Part shown: piece after piece, positions 35,004 to 42,828 of the stretch | How positions within the stretch are numbered: position 1 is the stretch's first letter | How the letters are laid out: each line of letters opens with the position of its first letter | Assembly (NCBI RefSeq): GCF_003991425.1 | Contig: NZ_CP034346.1 | Span: 347,501-411,500 of the forward strand | Direction: 5' to 3' | From: Paenibacillus lutimineralis | GTDB taxonomy: Bacteria; Bacillota; Bacilli; Paenibacillales; Paenibacillaceae | DNA: 64,000 nucleotides | Notes under the pieces: generated by a model | The model's input: the letters and a program-made list of their open reading frames with translations, nothing else | What the model was told of the DNA's origin: nothing | The model's database searches: none | Program-made: the position numbers and the translations under genes

Positions 35004-36199
35004 GTATTTGGGAGAGTATCCTTATTGCCCTGGACAATCTTCGAATCAATAAGCTGCGTTCTTTTCTGACGATGATCGGGATTGTGTTCGGTGTCGCCGC
35101 TGTCGTTACTGTAGTGTCGATCGGACAGGCTGGCCAGAAATCGATTATTTCCACTGTATCAAGCTATAAGGACGGATATTTTGTCGTCTATAACAATTAT
35201 TCTAGTGGCTCAACCGGGGCGGATGTTGAGATTCGCCTCAGGGATCTAAATGAGGTCGCCAAGCTGCCAGGGGTTAGATATGTCTCCTCTTCGGCTACTT
35301 ATTCGGCAACGACGAAGCTGAAGAATGAAGAGCTCAGATTCTCCATCACCGCGACGAAGTCGGACATGACGAAGATGATGAATCTCGATATCGTTGCCGG
35401 CAGATTTTTCAACTCTCAGGAAGAGAGGGGCCGTCAGAAAGTCATTATTGTTGATAGTAAATACGCGACGAAAGCATTCGGTTCTGAACCTGGTGCGGTT
35501 GGAAGAAAGCTTGTCTCTTCGACCGGAACTTATCGAATAATTGGCGTATACAAGCCGCAGGAGAACATTCTGAGCGGGATGGAGGGAGAACGTTATACGG
35601 GCTATGCTCCCATTACCACCATGCCGAGGGGGGAAGACGGGGATAATATACGTCTAGGTATGATTGAGGTTCTCGCCTCATCACCGGATAACATGGATCA
35701 GACCGTGAATGATGTTAAGACCTGGTTCGCCAAGAAGAACAATACCGATGTCGGGCAATATTTATCTCAGACAGGGAAAGAAGCTGAGCAGATGGTGTCC
35801 AGTACCTTTAGTATTTTGCAGACGATCATTGGTTCTATAGCGGGTATCTCCTTGCTGGTTGGCGGTATCGGGGTCATGAACATTATGTTGGTATCGGTGA
35901 CGGAACGTACGAGGGAGATCGGAATTCGCAAAGCTATCGGCGCTACACCGGGGACGATTATGGTGCAATTTATGATTGAAGCGGTTATCCTGTCCTTTAT
36001 CGGCGGGGCGCTCGGAGCACTGTTAGGGCTGCTTATCGCCTTCATATTTGCCATGGTCACCGGCTGGCCATTCGTAGTGAGTGTTTGGGCGATGGCACTG
36101 GCCTTTGGCTTCTCCGCTGCAGTAGGTATCTTCTTCGGTCTATACCCGGCCAATAAAGCCTCTAAGCTGCATCCGATTGAGTCACTGCGGTATGAATAA
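35000..36199 (+). CDS. yknZ: MacB-type ABC permease (YknZ-like)
   Basis: A 399-residue permease with one N-terminal membrane helix (~18-42), a large extracellular MacB periplasmic-core-like domain (~45-265) and three C-terminal helices (~275-300, 325-355, 360-385). The motif VTERTREIGIRKAIGATPGTI is the coupling region typical of FtsX/MacB permeases. It completes a Yip1-adaptor-ATPase-permease operon. The exporter probably removes toxic peptides or lipopeptides. Confidence 0.92.
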   Translation: MSIWESILIALDNLRINKLRSFLTMIGIVFGVAAVVTVVSIGQAGQKSIISTVSSYKDGYFVVYNNYSSGSTGADVEIRLRDLNEVAKLPGVRYVSSSATYSATTKLKNEELRFSITATKSDMTKMMNLDIVAGRFFNSQEERGRQKVIIVDSKYATKAFGSEPGAVGRKLVSSTGTYRIIGVYKPQENILSGMEGERYTGYAPITTMPRGEDGDNIRLGMIEVLASSPDNMDQTVNDVKTWFAKKNNTDVGQYLSQTGKEAEQMVSSTFSILQTIIGSIAGISLLVGGIGVMNIMLVSVTERTREIGIRKAIGATPGTIMVQFMIEAVILSFIGGALGALLGLLIAFIFAMVTGWPFVVSVWAMALAFGFSAAVGIFFGLYPANKASKLHPIESLRYE

Positions 36200-36244
36200 C
36201 AGCTCTCTAGTATGTCTAGTAGTGCTTAGCTGATAACTCATAAA

Positions 36245-36952
36245 TCAAGAAGGGGCATCGTTAATCGCGGTGTCCCTTTTGCTTGATAACCCGGCGATGT
36301 CGAGAATTTTAATTTTTTTATGACCGATTAATTCAATAATCCCCTCATCTTGAAATGCAGCTAATTTTCTACTCAAAGTTTCCTGGCTCATGCCTAGTTG
36401 AGAAGCGAAGTCGCCTTTTTTCATGCCCAGAACAATATTTCCCTTCACATCGGCTGAGGTTAATAAAGCTCCGGCTACTCGTTGTTCTACGGAAGTAAGA
36501 CTGATCTCCTCGATCAGGTTCTCCGCCTTTTCCAGACGTTTGCTCAGTACATCCATTACTTTAAAAGCGATTGTAGGGTATTTGCCCATCAGCTCCATTA
36601 ATTTTGATCCTTCAATAATGCACATGGTCGAGGTTTCTAATGCCTCCGCATTGTCTGTTAACGGCACAGAGCTGAACAGAGAGAACTCACCCATGAATTC
36701 TCCCGGGCCGATCACGCGAATGACCTGTTCCTTGCCATTTGGATTGAACCTGGATACCTTCACTTTGCCGGTATGCAGAACATGTAGTTTTCCGCTCATA
36801 TCACCGGCCATATATATCATTTCACCCTTTTTAAAGGTTCGCGCTGACGTAATATAGGCAATTTCCAGCATCTCCTCATGGTTCAGGCCGCCGAATATAG
36901 GCACACTTACAATACAATTCGCGTGATTCTGCGCGTGGGAGCAGTTATTCAT
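36245..36952 (-). CDS. Crp/Fnr-family transcriptional regulator
   Basis: ATG 36952 follows GGAGGGG at six bases; 235 residues. Residues ~18-125 are a cyclic-nucleotide-binding-type beta-barrel (VLHTGKVKVSRFNPNGKEQV, GPGEFMGEFSLF), then a dimer helix and a Crp-type winged helix (~165-215; KGDFASQLGMSQETLSRKLA). The N-terminus has C4, H6, H10 and C13, a possible metal or redox site as in Firmicute FNR-like proteins. It is the last gene of the HMA-ATPase-regulator operon. The FNR-type box upstream of that operon is the likely target, giving autoregulation. Confidence 0.9.
   Translation of the reverse strand: MNNCSHAQNHANCIVSVPIFGGLNHEEMLEIAYITSARTFKKGEMIYMAGDMSGKLHVLHTGKVKVSRFNPNGKEQVIRVIGPGEFMGEFSLFSSVPLTDNAEALETSTMCIIEGSKLMELMGKYPTIAFKVMDVLSKRLEKAENLIEEISLTSVEQRVAGALLTSADVKGNIVLGMKKGDFASQLGMSQETLSRKLAAFQDEGIIELIGHKKIKILDIAGLSSKRDTAINDAPS
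36250..36278. terminator. Bidirectional terminator between permease and Crp genes
   Basis: AAGGGGCATCG (36250-36260) pairs with CGGTGTCCCTT (36268-36278) through two wobbles, with TTTT following on the plus strand. It overlaps the last codons of the minus-strand regulator gene and separates convergent operons. Confidence 0.7.
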
Positions 36953-36975
36953 GTAAGACCCCTCCAGTGATATCA

Positions 36976-38841
36976 TTATATCGCCATAGTTTTCTTTATT
37001 TTCGATTTTCCGAATCTCAATAGTCGAGTGGCATTGATGATGACTAACAATACAGACGCTTCATGCACAAGCATGCCGAAGGAAAGATTAACGGTTTTGA
37101 TGAATATACCTGCTAGCAACAAGGCTGCTACCATAATCGCAAAAGTAATATTCTGTTTCATATTGCGCACAGTCGCACGACTTAACCCCATAGCATAAGA
37201 GAGCTTCTCGATTTCCTGAGACATGAGCACGACATCAGCCGTCTCCATGGCAACATCCGCTCCGGCGCCGCCAATCGCAATGCCTAGGTCTGCTTGGGCC
37301 AGCGCAGGCGCATCATTAACCCCGTCGCCAATCATAGCGACCTTTCCATATTTCTCTTGAAGTTGATTTAGGACAGTCACCTTATCTTCAGGAAGGAGCT
37401 CACTATAATATTCATCTAGCCCAACTTCCTTAGCGATTGCCTTAGCGGCTTTCTGATTATCACCCGTCAGCATAATTACTTTTTTGACGCCTAAGGATTT
37501 AAGGTTAGACACTAAGTTTCTAGCATCCTCCCTAACCATATCTGCTATCGCTATTATACCAATAACCCTTTTATTGCAGCCTACGATAACTACGGTTTGT
37601 CCCTTTTCCTCTTCGGATTCAAGATCATCCTCCAGGATAGCCAGACTAATTCTGTGGTCCTCAAACAGCCTTCTGTTGCCTATATAGTACTCTTCATCGT
37701 TTCGTGTGAATTTAATGCCTTGTCCTGTGATGATTTCAACTTTTTCCGGTATTTCCGTGACAAGGCCGAACTTCTCTGTGGCTTTGGAGAGGATGGCCCT
37801 TCCTAACGGGTGCTCTGAATAAGCTTCGCCAATTGCGGCAATTCGCAATAGCTCATCTTCACTGGTTCCATAGGCTTTCATGTGAGTAACACTCGGTTTG
37901 CCGACCGTTAAGGTTCCGGTTTTATCAAAGGCTACAGCCTTAACTGTACCCAGCTTCTCCATGATTTCTCCGCCCTTTACTAATACCCCATGCTTAGCGC
38001 CATTCCCGATTCCAGCGACGATGGAGACAGGGGTCGATATAACAAGCGCGCCTGGGCACGCGATGACTAACAAGGTCAGGGACAGATGGATATCCCTTGT
38101 AAGGAGAAACGTGATAATGGTTAACAAAATAATGGCTGGTGTATAGTAACGGGAGAACTTCTCCAGAAATTTTTGCGTTTTTGCTTTTTTATCCTGCGCT
38201 TCCTCAACCATCTGCAAAATTCTTACGAAAGTGGTGTCATCTCCAACCCTCTCAGCTCTAATCATCAAATAGCCCGATTCAATGACAGTCCCTGAGAATA
38301 CGTTCTCGTCTATGCTGCGGTTGACCGGGATCGATTCGCCGGTAATCGCAGCCTGATTGATATATGCTGAGCCCTCGGTGATCGTACCGTCGATGGATAT
38401 TTTCTCGCCTGGCTTAACTAGGACGATATCTCCTGGGATGACTTCTTCAGGCATAAGCTCAACTTCATTCCCGTTTCTGATGACTCTGGTCTTATCTGGT
38501 GCGAGATCAAGCAGTGACTTAATAGAAGAACGGGTCTTGTCGATGGTTCTAGACTCCAAATAGTCTCCTAGCATGAATAAGAAGGTTACTGCCGCAGCTT
38601 CCCAATACTCCCCGATCATGACTGCCCCGATAACGGCTATAGTCACAAGCGCATCAATTCCTACTACTCGGTATCTTAGGGCCCCTGCAGCCTTTTTAAA
38701 AATAGGGGTGCCTGCTACTACAGTTGTTGCTAACATAAGAATGACCGTAATCGCTTGGTATCCTAGCAGTTCCTTCAGTAGAAATGAAGCAGTTGCAAGT
38801 GAACCCGACAGTAATGCGATCTGACCCTTAGTGATTTTCAT
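36976..38841 (-). CDS. Heavy-metal P1B-type ATPase with CPG motif
   Basis: ATG 38841 is eight bases after GGAG; 621 residues, without an N-terminal metal-binding domain. TGES lies at 168-171, phosphorylated Asp306 in DKTGT, and MLTGDN and GDGVNDAPAL follow; about eight membrane helices. The membrane metal motif is ACPGALVISTP (CPG at 262-264), where Zn/Cd/Pb and Cu pumps have CPC. The last helix has HEASVLLVIINATRLLR. Overall similarity is to CadA/ZntA. A separate HMA protein gene lies just upstream and may deliver metal. The metal cannot be assigned from the variant motif. Confidence 0.9.
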   Translation of the reverse strand: MKITKGQIALLSGSLATASFLLKELLGYQAITVILMLATTVVAGTPIFKKAAGALRYRVVGIDALVTIAVIGAVMIGEYWEAAAVTFLFMLGDYLESRTIDKTRSSIKSLLDLAPDKTRVIRNGNEVELMPEEVIPGDIVLVKPGEKISIDGTITEGSAYINQAAITGESIPVNRSIDENVFSGTVIESGYLMIRAERVGDDTTFVRILQMVEEAQDKKAKTQKFLEKFSRYYTPAIILLTIITFLLTRDIHLSLTLLVIACPGALVISTPVSIVAGIGNGAKHGVLVKGGEIMEKLGTVKAVAFDKTGTLTVGKPSVTHMKAYGTSEDELLRIAAIGEAYSEHPLGRAILSKATEKFGLVTEIPEKVEIITGQGIKFTRNDEEYYIGNRRLFEDHRISLAILEDDLESEEEKGQTVVIVGCNKRVIGIIAIADMVREDARNLVSNLKSLGVKKVIMLTGDNQKAAKAIAKEVGLDEYYSELLPEDKVTVLNQLQEKYGKVAMIGDGVNDAPALAQADLGIAIGGAGADVAMETADVVLMSQEIEKLSYAMGLSRATVRNMKQNITFAIMVAALLLAGIFIKTVNLSFGMLVHEASVLLVIINATRLLRFGKSKIKKTMAI

Positions 38842-38860
38842 GGCAAGCACTCCGTTTCTT

Positions 38861-39076
38861 TTATTTTTCTCCGAGAACCTTGTAGCCTAATTTATCGATT
38901 CTGCCCTTGATGTCTTCTGAAGAGACCAGAGATTCATCAAAGTTGACCTTAACTTTTGAAGAGTTGAACATAACTTCAGATGTATGAATACCGCTGATTT
39001 TCTTGAGCATTCCTTCGATTTTTACGATGCAGCTAGGGCATGTTACTGTTTCTAATTGATAAGTTTTTGTTGTCAT
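38861..39076 (-). CDS. Small HMA-domain metal-binding protein
   Basis: A 71-residue single heavy-metal-associated domain with the metal motif TCPSC (Cys13 and Cys16), similar to copper/zinc chaperones and to the detached N-terminal domain of P1B ATPases. ATG 39076 follows GAGGAGG. It heads the operon with the ATPase (gap ~20 bases) and the Crp/Fnr regulator. It probably hands metal to the pump, which lacks its own HMA domain. Confidence 0.9.
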   Translation of the reverse strand: MTTKTYQLETVTCPSCIVKIEGMLKKISGIHTSEVMFNSSKVKVNFDESLVSSEDIKGRIDKLGYKVLGEK

Positions 39077-39121
39077 TTCAACAACCTCCTCATTTTAATT
39101 GATTCCCTTTCATGGCTTTAG

Positions 39122-39162
39122 TGTAAGTGATATTTCGGAGGGTTACTTTGACGCAGGTCAAA
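39122..39162 (-). promoter_or_regulatory. FNR-type box and promoter of the metal-ATPase operon
   Basis: TTTGAC-GCAG-GTCAAA (39147-39162) is a perfect 16-base palindrome and fits the FNR-type layout TTGAN-N4-NTCAA. Reading on the minus strand, TACACT (39127-39122) could be the -10 box. The box would then be centred about 40 bases before the start point, the classical position for activation by Crp/Fnr proteins. A Crp/Fnr gene is in the same operon. Confidence 0.65.
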
Positions 39163-39194
39163 AACTGTGAAGTATGTTCTGGAGAAAATAGCAA

Positions 39195-39222
39195 AGAGCA
39201 TCGATCGCTTGATCGATGCTCT
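39195..39222 (-). terminator. Terminator-like hairpin after GH38 gene
   Basis: AGAGCATCGATC (39195-39206) pairs perfectly with GATCGATGCTCT (39211-39222) around GCTT. On the minus strand it is followed by a T-rich but interrupted tract. It should end the GH38 transcript before the metal operon promoter. Confidence 0.7.
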
Positions 39223-39264
39223 GTAAAAAACGATTAACTAACTCTACCTGCGAATTCGGCAGGT

Positions 39265-41712
39265 TTAGTGAACCCTCCAGGCCAGAATACCGGCGTTCAT
39301 GCTGCGGCACGCATCCATGGCGGCTTCAGGAGTCTGGTATTGCTCTCCCCAAGCTACAAGATAGCGGAATTCGTAAAATCCGCCTAAGGTCGCTGCGAAG
39401 TTGGTCTCCCAATAATTATTCATCGGCCAAGCATATAAGTGGGCGGGGTCTTGCTGCAGCTTGGCATCGCCATTGAGCAGGCGAAACTGATGATTCAACG
39501 AACCGAGTTGAATGAGGGGCGTATCCGGCATAGCAATCGCGACACCGTTATGAGCTGATATATAAGCAGCACCTTCGCCTACGCAATAGTAATCCGCCAA
39601 ACTGCCTGTTAATTGGTCTTTGCGCGGGCGTGTCAGGGCATCCATTTTATCGATCCATAATTCCTCAGACTCACTTATGATTGGACTTCCAAAGGGCAGG
39701 GAGATATATAAGTTCTCCGGATCCCAGACGCTGTCTTTATGGATACGAACTGCAACATCAACTCGGGGATGCTGGGCATAAGCCGTAACTAACAGCGAAT
39801 AATGAGAGCAGCCTGCTACCTCGAAGGTCAATTCCACGGTACCATACACATCGCCTTCTGCTATAACTTCAGCTTTCGTGAGTATTCCCGTTAAAGTAAC
39901 CGCATCAGGGCCTTTGCGATTACGGCCCATTTTGCGTCGCACTTCGTACTGATCCTCCACCTTGGCTGCCCGGGTCACATCATATACGGGTGTAAAGGCG
40001 TGGTGATGGCGATCCTGGCGCAGCATTTCCTTGTCCATGCGTTTATCGATCCAAGAGGTAATACCTTCTCCCTTGGCCCATTTGATGTGGACGAATGGGG
40101 TCTCAATATAGGTTGATGTCACCTTGAATGCCCGCGCGTCGCTCGTCACATCCAGATCCATCATTCGATCAGATCCGACATAGTCGTTGCGGTATGCGGT
40201 TATGAATTTGCTGGATTTAACAGCCTGAATATGAACGGTTTTCTCTTCGCCTGGTTGAAGTGTAACTGGAATACTTATAATTACACCACGCGATGCGAGT
40301 CTAAGTTGAGAGGAGTACAATTGGCCACTGTCTACATCACGCACCTCAAATCCATCTTTAATCAGGTTGTAGTGCCACCCCTCCATAATAAGATGGGCGA
40401 AATCCTCCTGAACAAAGTCGAAGGGATTAGATAATTTGAATTTAATCGGCCGATTGGGAGATAAAAGTGCATCCCCCTTATGCTCTAGAATGTCATAAAG
40501 TGCGCGATGTGCTGCAGTGCTCGCGTTGGCCGCAAAAGCTTCTTTACGAACGCCTAATTCCTGAACAAATGGATTCCACGGTTCGGTGACTGAAGAATGA
40601 TATCCCCAGGTATGCTCTGCAAACAGCGTGAGATGATACTCTATATCCTTGATGGTATCAGGGGATACGATCTTACAGTGTGGATCTAATCTCTTCACTT
40701 TGTGATACGCACGTACAGCTTCGCGGTAGATCTGCACATGCTTTGGCGTCGAGCCTACACCATCCGTCCACCAATCCGGCCAGTCGCCGCGATGGACAGG
40801 GATATCCTCGGGATGGCTTGCAGCATGTTCCCGGACTTCCGTGAAGAACTCTTCTAAGGTCGATGAGACGATCATGATCTGTTCCCCATGCTTGGCATTC
40901 CACTGCTGAATGAACTCCATGATTTGAGGATTAGGTGAGCCATTGTCCGTCGGCAAGCCGGAGAACATGACCGGAGCGAAGCGGAACGCATACCCATCCT
41001 GCTCTAAGCGATGAATATAACGCTGTATTCGTGTCTCCGCGATCTCGAAGGTCACGCCTTGGCTAGTATCTAGTTCATCTTTGGTAGTATAGGAGCCGCC
41101 GATTCCCGGTATAAATCCGAGATCATTGCCGAACATATAGTGTTCGCCATTCCAGGTTAAGAGTCGTTCACCACTAGGCATTTCCCACCAGAAGGGCTGC
41201 TGCTTTTTCCACAGTGGATACATAGAATGATGCGTATGAATACAAGTGATCAGGTTCTGAATGCCTGCATCGAGCAGGACTTGGCCATATCCCCAGCTAA
41301 ATCCGGTAATATCAGCTGTCATGGCGGATGTTACCGGAGCTTCAATAGACTTCCCATAGCTGCGAATGCGTCCGATCATCGATTCTAGCAGTTCTTTATC
41401 CATCAATTCGCTCATATTGAGGTAGGTTCCGGAGAGACCGATCTCACCGCGGCGAACGGCAGCTGCAAATTCCGCCTTTTCCTGCTCGCTCGCTCTCTCC
41501 ATAAAGGATTCCACTGGCCAAAATGTCTCACATACCCACTTAAAGCCTGCCCATTCCGGATGGCGACCTGAGTGGATTTCACGCAAAATCTGCAGGGCCT
41601 GACGTATGAAATTTACATGGTATTGCTGGATTTTCTCTTGGCGTTCCGTATAACCGATATCTGTATGAGAATGATGTATGGCGTAAATTTTCCACGGTTT
41701 TTGACTTGGCAT
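39265..41712 (-). CDS. GH38-type alpha-mannosidase-like protein
   Basis: An 815-residue cytosolic protein. The N-terminus IYAIHHSHTDIGYT carries the H-x-H-x-D metal-site pattern of family 38 mannosidases. TADITGFSWG (~134-143) contains the candidate nucleophile Asp. A central three-helix region and C-terminal beta domains follow. It is near the GH38/DUF5054-type group. Neighbours on the same strand encode a ROK sugar kinase and a mannose-6-phosphate isomerase-like enzyme, giving a coherent route from mannosides to fructose-6-phosphate. The start ATG follows AGGAGAG. Confidence 0.85.
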   Translation of the reverse strand: MPSQKPWKIYAIHHSHTDIGYTERQEKIQQYHVNFIRQALQILREIHSGRHPEWAGFKWVCETFWPVESFMERASEQEKAEFAAAVRRGEIGLSGTYLNMSELMDKELLESMIGRIRSYGKSIEAPVTSAMTADITGFSWGYGQVLLDAGIQNLITCIHTHHSMYPLWKKQQPFWWEMPSGERLLTWNGEHYMFGNDLGFIPGIGGSYTTKDELDTSQGVTFEIAETRIQRYIHRLEQDGYAFRFAPVMFSGLPTDNGSPNPQIMEFIQQWNAKHGEQIMIVSSTLEEFFTEVREHAASHPEDIPVHRGDWPDWWTDGVGSTPKHVQIYREAVRAYHKVKRLDPHCKIVSPDTIKDIEYHLTLFAEHTWGYHSSVTEPWNPFVQELGVRKEAFAANASTAAHRALYDILEHKGDALLSPNRPIKFKLSNPFDFVQEDFAHLIMEGWHYNLIKDGFEVRDVDSGQLYSSQLRLASRGVIISIPVTLQPGEEKTVHIQAVKSSKFITAYRNDYVGSDRMMDLDVTSDARAFKVTSTYIETPFVHIKWAKGEGITSWIDKRMDKEMLRQDRHHHAFTPVYDVTRAAKVEDQYEVRRKMGRNRKGPDAVTLTGILTKAEVIAEGDVYGTVELTFEVAGCSHYSLLVTAYAQHPRVDVAVRIHKDSVWDPENLYISLPFGSPIISESEELWIDKMDALTRPRKDQLTGSLADYYCVGEGAAYISAHNGVAIAMPDTPLIQLGSLNHQFRLLNGDAKLQQDPAHLYAWPMNNYWETNFAATLGGFYEFRYLVAWGEQYQTPEAAMDACRSMNAGILAWRVH

Positions 41713-41727
41713 GTAGATCTCTCCTTT

Positions 41728-41918
41728 ATTCGATGTCGAGTTGCTTCCTGAATTACTTCGTGATCAAAAGGGCCGGTTTTCAGCACCAAGAAGGTTGGAT
41801 GAAGCTAGGGATTGAGGAGCGGAGCGTACGTAGTTTGTACGTGAGCACCGGAAATCCCGGCTGAATTCAAGATTCGATGTCGAGTTGCTTCCTGAATTAC
41901 TTCGTGATCAAAAGCGGA
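41728..41918. repeat. 200-bp palindromic dispersed repeat, copy B
   Basis: This is the second copy of the element at 29897-30101, in the same orientation. Here the segment TCGATGTCGAGTTGCTTCCT with ACTTCGTGATCAAAA occurs twice (near 41730 and near 41873), bracketing the conserved core TTTTCAGCACC ... GTTGGATGAAGCTAGGGA ... CCCGGCTGAATTC. The variable internal arm differs (GTACGT-rich instead of GAAGCAT-rich). It occupies almost the whole gap between the GH38 and ROK genes and overlaps the 3' end of the latter. Confidence 0.75.
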
Positions 41919-42828
41919 ACATATGTGAAATACCTAGGAATGTGTTTTCTAGCATCAGCTCTGAAGTGTGTATTTGAATTTGATGTAGATCGGCGAAGCC
42001 TTGAAGAGCAGCACTGAATAAATGAAAGCTCTTTGAGAGCTGCCCTCCGAATACGAGAAGGTTTGGTTGAAATGCCTGAATGTACGGAATGAGCATGTCT
42101 ACAAGGCGATTACCGAACTCCGTAAAGACCTCTCTGGATAATACATCACCGGCTATAGCGTCTTCAGCCAGTTCTTTCACGTCGAGATCAGGCTTCATCA
42201 CCCCCAGGCTGTGGGCAAGCTGAAGGATACCGCGCTTGGAGAACGCATCATCAATGATTCCATCACGGTAGGGCTGATTGTACAGCCAGCCATTACCCGG
42301 AATGCCCTTGAAATGATCAATGATGGTCGATTTGTCGATAAAAGCAGTGCCTAGTCCGGTGCCTAAAGTTAGCGCAATGAAGCGATCCTGCGGATAATTC
42401 GTGCTGAAGCCAAGCGCAAACAGTCTGGCATCATTCTCAAACCTAATCTCTGCCGATTGAAGCGGTTTTGCCCATGAACCTTGTTCTTGTGCAAGCCGTT
42501 CATATAAGGCCTCTTTTACACTAAATCCGTAAAGGGATTCGAATTTATCCAGCCCCTGAATGTAACAAATTCCTTGCTTGTAATCGAAAGGGCCAGGAAA
42601 GGCCAAACCGATATGCCAATGACCGTCTTGTTCAATGAATTGGGAATGGTAAAAATCCGCTTGGTATTTAAAAATATGAATAAATTGCTCGATAATCGTC
42701 TCTTGATCTTGGTCTGCTAACGAAGGAAATTCCTTCTGACTAGCGGGTATAGGGACATGGTTCAGCATGATGCAGCTTTTGATAAATGTTCCTCCCACAT
42801 CAAGCGCAATAACGATGTTACGCTTCAA
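41908..42828 (-). CDS. ROK-family sugar kinase
   Basis: A 306-residue ASKHA-fold kinase. The phosphate-1 motif is ALDVGGTFIKS (8-18), the catalytic region is in RFENDARLFALGF (Asp), and phosphate-2 is LTLGTGLGTAFI. No N-terminal HTH is present, so it is an enzyme and not a ROK repressor. Start 42828 overlaps the stop of the isomerase gene by 11 bases. It probably phosphorylates mannose or glucose for that isomerase. The 3' end is embedded in repeat copy B. Confidence 0.88.
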   Translation of the reverse strand: MKRNIVIALDVGGTFIKSCIMLNHVPIPASQKEFPSLADQDQETIIEQFIHIFKYQADFYHSQFIEQDGHWHIGLAFPGPFDYKQGICYIQGLDKFESLYGFSVKEALYERLAQEQGSWAKPLQSAEIRFENDARLFALGFSTNYPQDRFIALTLGTGLGTAFIDKSTIIDHFKGIPGNGWLYNQPYRDGIIDDAFSKRGILQLAHSLGVMKPDLDVKELAEDAIAGDVLSREVFTEFGNRLVDMLIPYIQAFQPNLLVFGGQLSKSFHLFSAALQGFADLHQIQIHTSELMLENTFLGISHMFRF

